64,000 bases of DNA from NCBI GenBank assembly GCA_963573385.1, contig CAUYLG010017981.1:1-64000 (forward strand). The letters run 5' to 3'. A program made the translations under genes and the position numbers. This document shows, one piece after another, positions 1 through 57,650 of the stretch. This DNA comes from Cacajao melanocephalus. Taxonomy: Eukaryota > Chordata > Mammalia > Primates > Pitheciidae. The number at the start of each line of letters is the position of its first letter. The first letter of the stretch is position 1. The notes under the pieces are model-generated. The model saw nothing but the letters and a program-made list of their open reading frames with translations. It was not told the origin of the DNA and did no database searches.

Positions 1-79
1 CCACCTCCTGTGTTCTACCATGTGGCCAAGGGGGCTTTTTATTTTATTAACTGTTTAAAATATTTATTAACACACACAC

Positions 80-96
80 TCCCCCCCCCCCCCCCC
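80..96 (+). repeat. Poly-C tract
   Basis: A run of about 16 C follows a short CA repeat, next to the distal end of a minus-strand Alu. This is simple sequence in a PRRC2B intron. Confidence 0.8.
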
Positions 97-106
97 GCCC
101 GGCTTT

Positions 107-362
107 ATTTTTGGAGACAGGCCAGAGTGCAGTGGCACAATGCAATCTCTGCCTTCTGAGTTCAAACAATTCTCCTGCCTCAGCCTCCTGAGTAGCTGGG
201 ATTATAGGTGTGCACCACCACACCCAGCTAATTTTTATATTTTTAGTAGATACGGGGTTTCACATGTTGGCTAGGCTGGTCTTGAACTCCTGGTCTCAAG
301 TGATCTTCCTGCCTTTGGCTCCCAAAGTGCTGGGATTACAGGCACGAGCCACTGCTCCTGGC
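107..362 (-). mobile_element. Alu SINE (5'-truncated)
   Basis: The plus strand reads as the complement of an Alu: GGCTGGAG-like start region, CTCCTGCCTCAGCCTCC, GTAGCTGGGATTATAGG and GTGCTGGGATTACAGG. The first segment near the poly-T end is shortened. It lies in a PRRC2B intron. Confidence 0.85.
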
Positions 363-1213
363 CCAGTGACTATATATTCTTATTACTAGAGTTTGTTGAG
401 CAAATCTCATTTTTTCTTAAGTTTTTAATTCCTCCTTTTATGCTTGTAATGATTTAAAAGATGATTTTCTGGTATTTAACAGATTGTTCTGTTAACTGAA
501 GTTCTTGGGGAGGCATCTAATCCTGTGGGCTCACTATCAACTCATGGTGGGTTACCTTTCCCATGTGTTCTGATAATTTGGGACCGCAAACTCAGTTTCA
601 ATAGCATTTTATCTGTGGAAATCCAAGATTGTTCACGTTGAGGCTGTGTTCCCTCAGAGTGTTTTTGTTTCCTTCTCACAGCCTAGAACCACCTTTTATA
701 TTAACTTTGGAGGTTTTTGGACCATTTGGGGTGGTAGAAATCTGGTCTCCATCTCTTAAACCCCCATGAAAGTAAGGATGTGCATCTGAATTCCTAGGAG
801 GGGGACAGTTGTTTCCCTGCCCCAGTTCAGGCCAGACAGACAGACCGCCCCCGAATCTGTTCCTGGTAGTAAAGCACATATGTCTGTCTAATGTGCCTTT
901 TGAGGGTGTGGCCCTTTTGGGTCTTTGTTTTAAACAGTTGTATCTCCCTGCCCTGTATAGAAAGGCTTCATCCCCTGTCCTGTGAGTGTTAAGGACCAAG
1001 CCCATAAATGTGCTTTTCTTGCCTCCCTTCTTGGCCCTCACAGGTCTTTGAACCAGTCAGGGTGCATGCATGTGTGCCTTCAGAGGTCCTCAGGTCAGGA
1101 AAGAGATTAAAAGCCCTGTGATGTGTAGGTGGGTGGGGTTCTGTGTCCATGTGACGGCTGTCTTCTTTGGGCCTTTGATTAACCCTCAGATTGGAGCAGG
1201 GCTTTCTAAATGA

Positions 1214-22406
<21,193 letters not shown>

Positions 22407-24658
22407 CGGTGCCTGGTTGCCACCTCGCCTCGCCCCACTGGGGACGGTGCCGCCACGCGGCCTCGACACAGCTGACGCTCGGGAGCCTCACCAGATCCGC
22501 CGTCCAAACGCCTGGCCTGGACTGAGAGACCTCCCTCCTCTCTCCACTCCCGAAAGCTCTGTCATCAACCAGCTTGCACCCGTGGATATATGGCATTGAC
22601 CTGCTTGCTTTGATACGAAACAAAAAAGCAAATGACTCCTTCATCCCATCTCCTCCCACCGTGACCGTGGAGTGACTCGCCTCCCGTGCAGTGCAGATCC
22701 GCCCTCCCTGCTCCTCCCTGTCCTGCCGCGCAGCCAGGGCGCCTTCTCAGCAGTGCTTCCGGCCCAGCAGCCCATCCCTAGGCACGGTGGTTTGGCAGCA
22801 GGGTCATTTTACTTTGAGGCTTTTTGTTTTAAAAAGTAGCCAAGGTTTTTACAAAGGGGAAAGGAAAAGAAAAAGAAAACGCAAGCTCCGCCTGTATAGC
22901 TGAACTTTTCTACGCCCCTCCCTTCCGTGTCCAGTGGTTTCCTTTCGCCTCTGTCCTGTTTCATTTGATACGTCACTGCGATACCTTAAGAGATGACTCT
23001 TAAGAATGCATCCCCTCCTGATCCCCCAGCTGGTTCACCTTTGAAGTTATTTGCAAAAAGAAATGAAGGTTCTTGAGGGCACCCATTGCAGGCATTCTGG
23101 AGCCTGCCTCCCCGCCTGGGAAGCGATGGGGTGCGCAGAGCAGTAGGCAGGTTGGGGGTTCCACTTGGGTTCCAGCTCCTGGTCTGATGAGCCCAGGGCG
23201 TTTACAGGCAGCCCATGAAGTTGATGACGGTTTTGGCATGAGAATCACACAGTATCCCTGTCCTGGGCTCTTCTAAAGCCAGTGGATGTGCTGGGCACCA
23301 GGGGCAAATCATGGAGATGGCTGCTGGTGGCTCCCAGGTTGGCCCAGATGGGGCAAGCTGACGCACCGCAGGTCCATCCCAGGCCCCATGGGCTCTGCTT
23401 CTGAGGCTCCACACCCTGCCCCTCAGGGGCGCTGTGTTTTTCACGCACTTCTTTCCTTGAAGCCTTCTGTAACCTGTCATTCTCCTTCCTTTCTTTTCTG
23501 GAGCCTGCTACTTCTCTGGACCCGTCTCCACCTCCCACACAGCTTATCATGAACACCACTTGGTGATGGAGGGAGTGGACATGCGTGTGGTCCCCAAGTG
23601 AGGCCACTGGGAGTTGGTTCTTCTCCTCCTTTGTTTCACTTCCAGCAGCAGACCCAGGTTGTCGGGACAGGAGGGCCTGAGCTAAGCAGCAGGCATCAGT
23701 CTCAAGTCTTCAGACAGCTGGGTGGGGCCAGGGTGAGGCTGAGTACAGGGCTGACCATGGCCCAAAGGGCCTGCACAGCCTCCTGGAGGGCAGCGTCTCC
23801 AGGCTGTAGGGCCGCCTCCAGCCAGAGGCTTGTGTGAGCCATGGTGTGCTGGGCTTGTTTTTACATAAGAAGGAAATCATCCCAGATTCTGTCATTCCAA
23901 GGAAAGGGAGGGGGACAGTTCAAGTTTCTCAGCTGTTCTTAGGGATCACTGAGTGTCCACCTTCTCCAGAGGAGGCCAGCTCAGAACACAGTGCGGAGGG
24001 GACTGGGGACACACCCGCCCAGAGGCTGCCCCCGGTGTCTCAAGCACAGGACAGCTGTTTGGGCGTGGGCTCTAAGCTGTGTCTAGTGTGGAACATGGGA
24101 AGGAGCATCTTAGGAACTGCTGAAGTTACTTCTTACTGCTCTCACAAGTCTAAGGAAGTGGGAGAATGGCCTCCTGTGAACAGCACCAACCCGGAGCTGC
24201 CTGGGAAGAGGCATTTTCACTGAAAGACGCTTTACTGTTCACCTGTATCTTTCAGCAGCTCCCCTCCTGCCCTCAGGTTGTCTTTCCCTCTTCATCCTGA
24301 GTCTTTACTCTTCCCTTCCCAAGGGTTGGCCCCACCCAGCAGTTCCGGGCATTTCCTACCTGAGGTTCTTGTCTGCTTTTCCTTCTCCCACTGCAAGCGG
24401 CTGCTGTAGGCCTGGGGTGAGCCCTCTGTGTCCCTACCCGTCCCCCTTGCCAAGCTTTTCCTGGGTGAGTCCAGGCCTGCAGGAGCCACACATTCATCTC
24501 CACCTGGACACGAGCCGCATGACCAGACCCCTTCCACCTGACATGGTGGTGTGTGTGATTTCTCGAAAGAGAAAGCCTCCTGGATGCTGTTAAAAATTCA
24601 AGATGTATCCTTCAGGTGAACCTGGCATCAGACCCACAGTAATTGCTGTTTAAGAAAA

Positions 24659-24664
24659 AATAAA
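24659..24664 (+). terminator. PRRC2B: Proximal candidate PRRC2B polyadenylation signal AATAAA
   Basis: AATAAA sits about 2.25 kb after the stop codon, followed by a GT/CT-rich stretch. It could give a short 3' UTR isoform about 2 kb shorter than the distal one. Only the motif is seen; use is inferred. Confidence 0.4.
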
Positions 24665-26712
24665 AAGGTCACCTGTTCTCCAGCCCTTTGCTCTTTCCCG
24701 GTATTTTCTTCCTTTCTCCTCCCTCACCCCAAATTAAAAAAAAAAAAAACTAGAATTTATTTATATGTATTGATGTTGTAGGTCTAGGTGAAAGAAGTAA
24801 ATGTTTCACTGCTCTATTTATATATCATGTCTGAATTCTGTGCAGGAAAGGCCAGGAAATTGCATGTGAAGTGCGGTGCAGTCACCACCTCTGTGTGACC
24901 TGAGCTGTAGTCTCTGCTGAGATGCAAATTTTAAATGAGACTCTGCAGGCCTCAGGCTTCCCAGTGCCCCAACCCCTTCCTTGGTCTGATTAAATGCAGT
25001 TCTTAGTGCAGAGACGTTTTAAGGTGCAATATATCTCTTCCTTTCACATGGTTTTAGAGCCAAGCTCAAGGTAATAGGACATAGGGTCATTTCGTTTTCA
25101 AACCCCCATCCTCAAGAGCGTAGATACATGCAGAGGCTTCTGTCAGGATACCATGAGGCCTTGGTGGGAACAGGCAGAGACCAGCACTTCCCTTTGTTGC
25201 TGCTGAGGTGGGGAGTGGAGGGTCAGAACCCCCTCACCTTTGCCTGCTAAAGTTGCCCTCCTCCCTATGCTGGCAGCTCTGCCTTGGCCATCGGGGGTGT
25301 GGCCCACTGCTCAGCAACCAGTGGCCTTGCGGTGATACCTGTCCACCGTCCACTACAGTGGGATGAAGTCCAGAGTGTGGATGTGCGTCTGAAATGCTCA
25401 TCCACCCACTGGGGACTTCTCTGCCAGCTGCATTTGGTTTGGTTTTCTTAACTGTTGGCTCTCCCCCTCCTCCCCTCGCCTTTCTCTCTCTTTTTTTTTT
25501 TTTTTTTTAAAACATTCGTATTGTTTTCAAACTTGGAATTCATAGACACTCTGGCTCTAGGTTCCTTAAGGGGAAAAACAAAGGATAACTTTATTATTTC
25601 ACATTCAAGAAAATTGGTTCGGTTCCAAAGCTATAGTCCTTCCAGCCACTTCTAGGGACCCTGGGGTACCTTGTTAAACATTGACATCAGTGATCTCCAG
25701 CTGTGCTGTTGCCCTCCTGTCTTCTGGATCTGCCTTCAGGACAGTCGGTGACACCTTCTGGAAGCTGGGTGCACACAGGTGCAGGGCCACACTGTGGCTT
25801 GGCGTGCTGCGGCAGTGTGGCAGCTCTGGTGGAGTTCCTCCCTGCCATTGGTTCCCCTCTGCCAAGTAGCTGCAGGCTGCCCCTCAGATCTTTATTTGTC
25901 CCTTTTCACTTCCTGCAGAGCAGACCTGGGTTAGAGGGTCTGTTGGAAATGGCCTTTGAAGACCAAGGCTACCAGGGTATGTGTGCTCTGTCGTGTTCTG
26001 TGATGAATGGGAATGTAGGCTTCCAGAAAGCCAACTCTGAAATGTGACGGACCTACACAGGAAGTCATCCAGGACAGGAGTGGCTCACTGCTGGGGATGG
26101 ACACTGGCCCAGCCATGCTCCACCAGGGCCACCAGTGCCTGTTGGGCTGGTGATCTTCAGGCACGTGAGACCTGCTGCTCACCAGTTCTCCACCCCAGGT
26201 GGTGGCCTCCAGGATGGTAGTGGCACCCCCGGAGCCCCATCTTCAGCATGTTCTGAAGCCTCGGAGTGGAAATTCCTGCTAAGGTTCTGTGTGGACGCCT
26301 TTCTCCCATGGTCTAAAGGGGACGCTGTACTCAAGCTTTTGACCTCATGCCTTGTGTAGTAAAAAAGGATTTGGGGTTTCTTTGTTTGGTTCTTGAGAGG
26401 GTTGCGTTTTGTTTTTGTTTTCCTTTTGTTTATGTTTTGGCCTTTCCTCTTTGTCTTTTCATGTAGACCAGATATTTGAAAGGGCAGACGATGGCTAGAG
26501 GTGTAATGTGCAGCTTGTTTATACATTATTTCGGGAAACTTACCTTGGATGGGAAATGGAATTGTGGATTCAGCAGGCCGGTGCTGGCACACTCACCCTC
26601 GCCCTTTCCCTCCGGTTCAGTACCTATTGTTTCTCCTTTCAAATATGTGATTGTACTAGCTCTTTCCATATGAAAGAATTCTCCTTATTTAAATAAAAAA
26701 AGTTAAAAAAAA

Positions 26713-26718
26713 AATAAA
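26713..26718 (+). terminator. PRRC2B: Distal PRRC2B polyadenylation signal AATAAA
   Basis: AATAAA lies in an A-rich run with a second copy 21 bases upstream (26692). Cleavage is expected roughly 10-30 bases downstream, before the POMT1 intergenic region. The signal is seen directly; its use is inferred. Confidence 0.6.
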
Positions 26719-26735
26719 GCTGAACATGCTTTTTC

Positions 26736-28235
26736 AGGTTGTATGTCCCTCATTTCTCGGTCATTTGACTGGAGAGACCTACGGATCAAAAGTTCTGATT
26801 TTACAGAGTTCACACGGAAATCAGGAGTGGCGCGGCCGACACACCTTAGCAGAAGCTGTATGGGTAGAGAAGGATTGGAACCCGTGGTTAAGGAGCATCT
26901 TCAAAATGCAGCAGCATCAAGCACTCTCCACTCTCTTCCCACAGATGGTATCTGGCTGTGCACAGTGCCAGCCTGCAACCCCACCACTTGCCGTGATAAA
27001 TGGGTTGGTCACAGGAGGTAAGCATTTCATGTGGCATGTTGTGTTGCCACTTCTAGCAGTGCTTTTGCAGGAAGTAGAGGACGATGCTGTGCTCTGGGGT
27101 GGGGAAGGAGCAGGCCAGGCCTGGGGTAGCGAAGGGTAAGAGTTCAGAATGGGTTGAGGCAGCAGTTCTTGGTTTTGCCATCGCCTCACTGTGTGTCCTG
27201 GGGAAAGACATTTTACTACCTGGGTCACGGTCTCCTTAACCATAAAGTGTAGATGGTAATGGTATCAACCTCATGGGGTAGTGTGGATTCAAAGAGGTCA
27301 CTAGTAGCTTTTGGTTTAGTACCTAGAACCAGCTAAGAAAACTTAATTACCTCCCAAGAAATAAAATGCTGTTTCCATGAGGAACCCCAACCTCAACTTC
27401 CTTCTAAGCCTTTTGACTACGGAGGAGAGTTGGGGACCTGGGCACAGGCATCTCAGCTTCAACCACACTCAGTGCCCTGATTCACTGCTCCCTAGGGACA
27501 AGTGGCTCACAGCCAGCCCCAAAGGAGGCTAGTCCTGAGGTTGGGAGCCTGCAAGATGGAGCTGTAAGTCCTGAGGCACCACCACTGTTAGCATGGCATG
27601 CACCAAAGCTCAGCGGCCCAGCCCCACTCCCTCTCGGGGCCCAGGGAATCCTCCCTGCCCACTCTAAACACAGTTGCCTGCAGGCTCTGGCCACAAACCC
27701 AGGTGAGCCCCAGCTCCTTCCCTCTGTGAGATCTTGGGTGAGTCACATAACCCCTCATGGGTAAGCCATAAAGAAGTAACCACTACGTTCGCAACTGGTG
27801 TTACCTAATGCTATGTTGACCGACATGGAAAAAAAATCTTGCAGACAGCCAAGAACAATAATTAAGGTTATTAAACCCACAGGGTGCCTTTTTGGTCTCT
27901 ATAGATTAACATACAAATAGACCAGGAGGTCAAGAAGGGGTGAGGCCGAGAAGAGTGATCCATCAGCCTGGTTGCATTGCTGTCAGTTACACTGCTTGGT
28001 GCCCACTGTTCCAGGCAAAATATGGGAAGGGGTGCAGTCAACCAAAAGTACCATGTCAGCCCCAAAGCAGGTATTTGGGAAGGCTCTTGACTCTGAGCAG
28101 AGGTGGCTGGAGAGGCTGATAGATGACGAGGAGGAGGAGCCCTGGGAAGGGAGGAAGAAGCCTCCAGTCTTCTGCCAGGGAGTTTGAGAGATGCCCCCAC
28201 TGGAGCCTCTGGTGGTCTTGCAGCCCCCACCGTGT
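26736..28235. other. PRRC2B-POMT1 intergenic segment
   Basis: Apart from a MIR-like element at about 27165-27335, I see no gene, promoter signature or recent repeat here. Short open frames have no splice sites or recognisable protein. Confidence 0.6.
27165..27335 (+). repeat. MIR-like ancient SINE
   Basis: 'ACTGTGTGTCCTGGGGAAAG ... TCTCCTTAACCATAAAGTG ... GATGGTAATGGTATCAACCTCATGGGGTAGTGTGGATTCAAAG' matches the general MIR layout (loss of Na-like pattern CTCA..GTAAAATGGG). It is diverged. Confidence 0.55.
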
Positions 28236-28537
28236 CCGGGTTTTTTGTTTTGAGACAGGGTCTCACTCTGTAGTCCGGGCTGGAGTGCAGTGGTGTGACC
28301 ACAGCTCACTGCAGCCTCGACCTCCCTGCCGCAAGCGATCTTCCTACCTCCCCCTCCCTTGTAGCTGAGACTGCAGGCAGACACCAACAGGCCCAGCTAA
28401 TTTTTGTATTTTTTTGTACAGACCGGTTCTTGCTATGTTGCCCAGGCACTTCTGGAACTCAAGCAGGCTCACTCGATCCTCCTGCCTCGGCCACCCAAAG
28501 TGCTGGGGTTACAGGCGTCAGCCACTGCGCCCGGCCC
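28236..28537 (-). mobile_element. Alu SINE (old subfamily, AluJ-like)
   Basis: Complement of a dimeric Alu from TTTTGAGACAGGGTCTCACTC to CAGCCACTGCGCCCGGCC, with many substitutions. Confidence 0.88.
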
Positions 28538-28644
28538 TAGGTTCCCTTTAAATGCACTTACTCTCGAAGCCCCTCCTGTGCTAGATGTATGCGCAAGCAG
28601 GTTCGCGGCAGCGATGTTTTTTGGCAAGAAAACTAGGAGCGTGG

Positions 28645-28790
28645 GGGCGTGGGACGGTGGTCCCAGCTGCTCGGGAGGCCGAGGCGGGAAGATTGCGTGG
28701 GGCAGGGAGGTCGAGGCTGCAGCAAGCTGTGGTCCTGACACCACTTCAGCCTGGACGAAACAGCGAGGCCCTGTCTCTTAAAAAATTAAA
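28645..28790 (+). mobile_element. Alu right-arm fragment
   Basis: 'GGTCCCAGCTGCTCGGGAGGC' through 'CAGCCTGGACGAAACAGCGAGGCCCTGTCTC' is an old Alu monomer, directly followed by a younger full Alu. Confidence 0.75.
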
Positions 28791-29100
28791 GCCAGGCGCC
28801 ATGGCTCACGCCTGTAATCCCAGCACTTTGGGAGGCCGAGACGGGCGGGTCATTTGATGTCAGGAGTTCGAGACTAGCCTGACCAACATGGTGAAACCGG
28901 TCTCTACTAAAAACACAAACTTAGCCGTGGTGGTGACGGGCGCCTGCAATCCCAGCTACTCGGGAGGCTGAAGCAGGAGAATAGCTTGAACCCGCAAGGC
29001 AAAGGTTGCGGTAAGCCGAGATCGCGCCATTACCCTACAGCCTGGGCAACAAGAGCGAAACTCCGTCTCAAAAACAAATTAATTAATTGATTAATTAAAA
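28791..29100 (+). mobile_element. Alu SINE, full length
   Basis: 'GCCAGGCGCCATGGCTCACGCC' through the A-rich tail, which has decayed to AATT/GATT repeats (29080-29100). It sits about 180 bases upstream of the POMT1 CpG-rich promoter. Confidence 0.92.
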
Positions 29101-29279
29101 AGAAATCCAGGAGCAAACTGGCACGCCCGGCAGAGTGCCGCTGTGCAGACGCAGAATTAAGATCTCCACGCCAGATGGAGTGAAAAAGGAAGAAGATGGG
29201 TGGGAGGCCACTGCGTTTTTAAAAAGCTGCACGTCTGCGTAGAGTACACAGAAAACCTGGCACACAAAGCAGTAGCACC

Positions 29280-29720
29280 CGAGGGAGGGGAGGTGCCCCC
29301 GCGTTTGACACTTCCTTCTCCCTCGGGCCCCGCGCCCTCGCCTGCTGCGCACGCGCGCCACCGCCCAGTGCGCACGCGCGCTGCTGCCCGTCGGGTCCCG
29401 CAGGCGCGGTGAATCGAACGTCGAGAGGGCGGTGGGAGGTGCGGAGTGCCGAAGGGCCTCGCTCCCAACCGTGGCGCAGTCAGGCGGTTCCGAGGCCTTT
29501 CCAGGAGCCGTGCGCGGCTGTCTGGACTCGGAGAAACGCGGGTACGTTGAGGGACACCGGGGATGAGGGCCCAGCCCGGACTCGGGGGAGTCCATCAGTG
29601 CGGGACGCGGGTGAGCGGCCTGCGGACGGGCTGAGGCCAGGGGCGTCCCCGTCTTGCCGGATCCGGAGCCGGAGCCGGGGGCGGGGTTCGGGCCCTGGCA
29701 GGTGAGGCGTCAGGGGCCGA
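29280..29720 (+). promoter_or_regulatory. POMT1: POMT1 CpG-island promoter
   Basis: A sharp rise in CpG and GC content starts near 29,280. No TATA box is evident. Two identical TGCGCACGCGCG 12-mers (29346-29357 and 29369-29380) fit the NRF-1 consensus. Candidate first-exon donors are at 29542 (GTACGT) and 29702 (GTGAGG), so alternative non-coding first exons are possible. The first coding exon starts at 30785. Confidence 0.75.
29346..29380 (+). promoter_or_regulatory. Tandem NRF-1-type sites
   Basis: Two exact copies of TGCGCACGCGCG are spaced 23 bp start to start, about two helical turns, in the POMT1 promoter. The match to YGCGCAYGCGCR is seen in the sequence; occupancy is inferred. Confidence 0.65.
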
Positions 29721-30130
29721 CTGAGCCCCGAAGTAAGAACTCCACGGCACCTGCAGCACTAGGGAGGACGGGCGTGCCCCGGGTGCAGCCTCAGGTAGAG
29801 GACTAAGCTAGGGCCGACGCAGCCTCCGGAGTTGGTGGCCGGGACAGGTGTGGCCTGTGGGGAAGAAGGGCCGGCCAGGGAGATGCGGTCTGCAAGGGGA
29901 GAGGAGGCACTTCCAGGACGGATGGTCCTCTTGGGAGGAAGGTGCTCAGGACAGCTGCAGCTCAGGGAGGGAAGAGCCGGAGCTCATCCTGGGTAGATGG
30001 GGCCTGGGGATGTCAGCGGGGTGCTAGTGGCCAGATGCAGCTGTGTTGTGAGACAGGGACCCCAAGGCTGATGCAGCTTCAAGAGAAGCAGAGCTCAAGG
30101 GAAGATGAAGCCTGGAGGAGAATTTGGGGG

Positions 30131-30286
30131 CTCAGGATGCAAATGCACCCTCCAAGCGAGAAAGGGGGACTCAGAGTGCAAATGCACCCTCCAGGTGAGA
30201 AAGGGGGGCTCAGAGTGCAAATGTACCCTCCAGGTGAGAAAGGGGGGCTCAGAGTGCAAATGCACCCTCCAGGCGAGAAAGGGAGC
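30131..30286 (+). repeat. 39-bp minisatellite, 4 units, in POMT1 intron 1
   Basis: Units start at 30131, 30170, 30209 and 30248, each reading CTC-AG-(A/G)-GTGCAAATG(C/T)ACCCTCCAGG(T/C)GAGAAAGGGG-like. They differ at only a few positions. Because 39 is a multiple of three, frames stay open on both strands, producing spurious repeat-protein frames. Confidence 0.9.
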
Positions 30287-30814
30287 ACCCTCGGGATGAT
30301 GTGCCGCTGGGAGAGAAGGCAAGGAGGCGCTGGGGGTAGATGCATCCTTAAGGAGAGATGAGGAGGCCCTGAGGCTCAGGCGGGTTGAGGTCCCTGGGCA
30401 GCTGAGATGGCACCCAGGAGCTGCTCAGGGTCGGGGAGCCGTGGCCACCGTGTGGGCTCCTGGTCATCAGGGAGGCAGGGGAGAAAGCCTGGCATTCCTT
30501 AGCAGTGTTCTTGCTCCCAAGACGTTCTCAGCAGGTTTTATGGAATGAGTTGTTGAAGGGAGTCAATGTCCAGTCCTGAGATCCCTGAAGTCCCACCTGA
30601 GTTCACTGGTAGTGCCCATCACCCCACATGTCTACCTGAACTGAGGTTCCATGAACAACTGCCTTTGTCAGCAGCCCGGCTGTACTGTGGTTCCTTTGGT
30701 GCATCTGTGAGCCGGGGGGCTTCGGATTCCTTCTGGAGCTTTCTGTGAGCCCTCATTGACCACGGCACCTCCCTTCTTTTCTAGGGCATCTGCCTGCGCC
30801 TGCTTTTCTACAAG

Positions 30815-49685
<18,871 letters not shown>

Positions 49686-50388
49686 AACAAGAGTGTGGCA
49701 GAGAACGCCCTTGCTGGGGCCGGGACGAGGTCGCAGGGTTTTGGTCAGTGTACTTAATGAGCAGAGTGCCCCCATGCTTGGAGGATGTGGGCCGGGCTCA
49801 GTAGGGACTCCACTGGAACGCGTGGTGGTCTCATTCCTGAAAAGCCCTCTTAAATGAGCACCTCCTTTTGTGCAGTTAATTTTTTCTCGACAATGAAGAA
49901 CATGTTCCCTCCATGTCCTCACTCCTGAGAGGCCCTGAACTAAGACACGGGGAGTATTTCAGCGGCCAGCATAGGCATCATCGAGGAAAACGGCTGAGAA
50001 CCCAGGGCCAGCAGTGGGGCAAGTGACAGCCTCACCAGACCAACAATGCCCGGTCCTTGCTAACCACTGCAGGGTGGAGTTTGATCATCTCCTTCATGAA
50101 TGCCCCGAACGCCCGCCAATGGGAGCAAGTCCCAGCCCGGCCCTCAGTGAGCCCGGCAGGCATCCCTGGACGGCTCCTTGTCAGAAGAGCTGCCTGCGTG
50201 GGAGCCAGGCTGGGCTTGCATGTCGTTTTCTGACAGCATCGAGGCCAGCCCTCCACACTGTGCCGTGTGGAAACCCTCCCACCTGAGGAGATGCCAGTGA
50301 CACGTGGCTGAGTAGCATCTTCCTCCCCCATGGTCAAGGCTTCCCTACTTTCTTTAATGTAATTAAAAAAGGGACGAACTGGCATTTG
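49686..50388 (+). other. POMT1: POMT1 3' untranslated region
   Basis: About 0.7 kb from the TAG stop at 49683-49685 to a probable ATTAAA signal at 50362-50367. The end is inferred at about 50,380-50,395, abutting or overlapping the UCK1 3' end. Confidence 0.75.
50362..50367 (+). terminator. POMT1: POMT1 polyadenylation signal ATTAAA
   Basis: The common variant ATTAAA lies in TGTAATTAAAAAAGG, followed by the GT-rich 'TTTGTAGTTGGTGGTGTTT' that fits a downstream element. It is the only good signal between the stop codon and the UCK1 3' end. Confidence 0.65.
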
Positions 50389-51611
50389 TAGTTGGTGGTG
50401 TTTATTGATTCCTCCTCCAAAGGGGCCTACACTCAACACTGTTACAGCTACAGGGCTCGGCTCAGTTCACCATGGCACATCTGCGTCACTACTGTGGCTG
50501 AGCCTGGACGGAAGGGGGCTGGGACTGCCTGTGGTAGTGGTAAGGGATACTTTTCTTTACAGAGACCGCGGCAGCCACCGCACGAGGGAGAACCAACCAG
50601 GTAAAACACAGACACGGGTGCTCACATGAGGCCGCAAGCTCCACATGGCGCAAAGGAGGCTCGCTGGCTTCCAGCAGTCATATCTGCTGGGACCTGGGCG
50701 ATCCAGTGTATGCTGCAGCCAGAGGCACCACTCCCTGGACCTGGCCACCAGCCACCCCAGGGTGGGACGGCCTGTCTAGACAGCACCTTGGGCTTGGGGG
50801 CTCCTGTGAGGATCAGTGAGGGCCCAACCCCGGGCAGGACTACGCATGGACACTGTCCTGCCAGCAGGGACAGACCTGGCCTCTGCTGCCATCATCTACC
50901 CTGCTGCACGGGCTCCCAGCCTGGCCCCACACGAGAGCCTGTGTGTGCTGCTGGGTGCTCCCGGGGCACCCGCCTCGCTTCTCTGCCTTTAAGGCACAGG
51001 CAAGGGGGAAAACATCCCTCCGAGGCTCCGCACATCACTGTAGGCCACGCTGGACTGCGAACCACTGGTGGGTCATGAAATTCAGTTTGTAGGCCACCAC
51101 CAGCCTGTCACAAAAACAGAACAAACCATGAGGATGTGTAACAAAAACGGAACGTATATGCTCACAAAACTTTTGAGCTGTGTGAGTGTGTAAGAACCAG
51201 ATCAGACTGGAAAAAAATCTTGTGTGGGTTCACTGTCAAAAAAACACCAGGCCAGCCATAGTAGCCAAGCTGTTCCCTCAATCTCCCCAATAATATGTGC
51301 TTCACATTCCTCCAGAAGCCTCCCAAGCTTCCTGCACATTCTCTGTAATTTCTCGGTGGCCTAGAGAGAGCTTTAAACCACAGCGAGCCTGAGGAAGCGG
51401 CTGAGAACCGCAGGAGCTCGTCGGTGTCCCAGCAAGTTGAGGCTGAGGGACACAGGACCCAAGTTTCCATTCCTAAGGGACAAGGCCTCGCTCCTAACGC
51501 CACCCTGGGGTGGAAGCAGTGTGTGTGGGTGGGCATCCCCTGGCTCAGTCCCTGAACACACATGCGGGGCGGGAGACCTGTCCCCAAGGCTCAGCGCAGC
51601 GCGGCAGCCCC
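50385..51611 (-). other. UCK1: UCK1 3' untranslated region
   Basis: The last UCK1 exon continues about 1.2 kb beyond the stop codon (minus strand, 51612-51614) to the AATAAA at 50401-50406. I see no repeats inside it. Confidence 0.75.
50401..50406 (-). terminator. UCK1: UCK1 polyadenylation signal AATAAA (minus strand)
   Basis: Plus-strand TTTATT is AATAAA for UCK1. Cleavage 10-30 bases beyond falls at about 50,371-50,391, inside the last bases of the POMT1 transcript. Confidence 0.65.

Positions 51612-57650
<6,039 letters not shown>

Larger units (their letters stand above)
22407..26735 (+). other. PRRC2B: PRRC2B 3' untranslated region
   Basis: About 4.3 kb follow the TGA at 22404-22406 with no splice-supported coding sequence. 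Alternative poly(A) signals are visible: AATAAA at 24659-24664 with ATTAAA at 24733-24738, then AATAAA at 26692-26697 and 26713-26718 near the distal end. Apart from homopolymer A and T tracts (for example poly-T at 25489-25508), the UTR is free of Alu elements, unlike the surrounding introns. The 3' end near 26,735 is inferred from the last signal. Confidence 0.75.

Noticed and set aside
26743..27139. Small gene between PRRC2B and POMT1
   Set aside because: Overlapping open frames have no Kozak context, splice structure or recognisable protein. They begin right after the PRRC2B poly(A) signals.
29942..30361. Possible repeat protein across the 39-bp minisatellite
   Set aside because: The frame is open only because the repeat period is divisible by three. 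It is open on both strands, lies in POMT1 intron 1 and ends just after the repeat.
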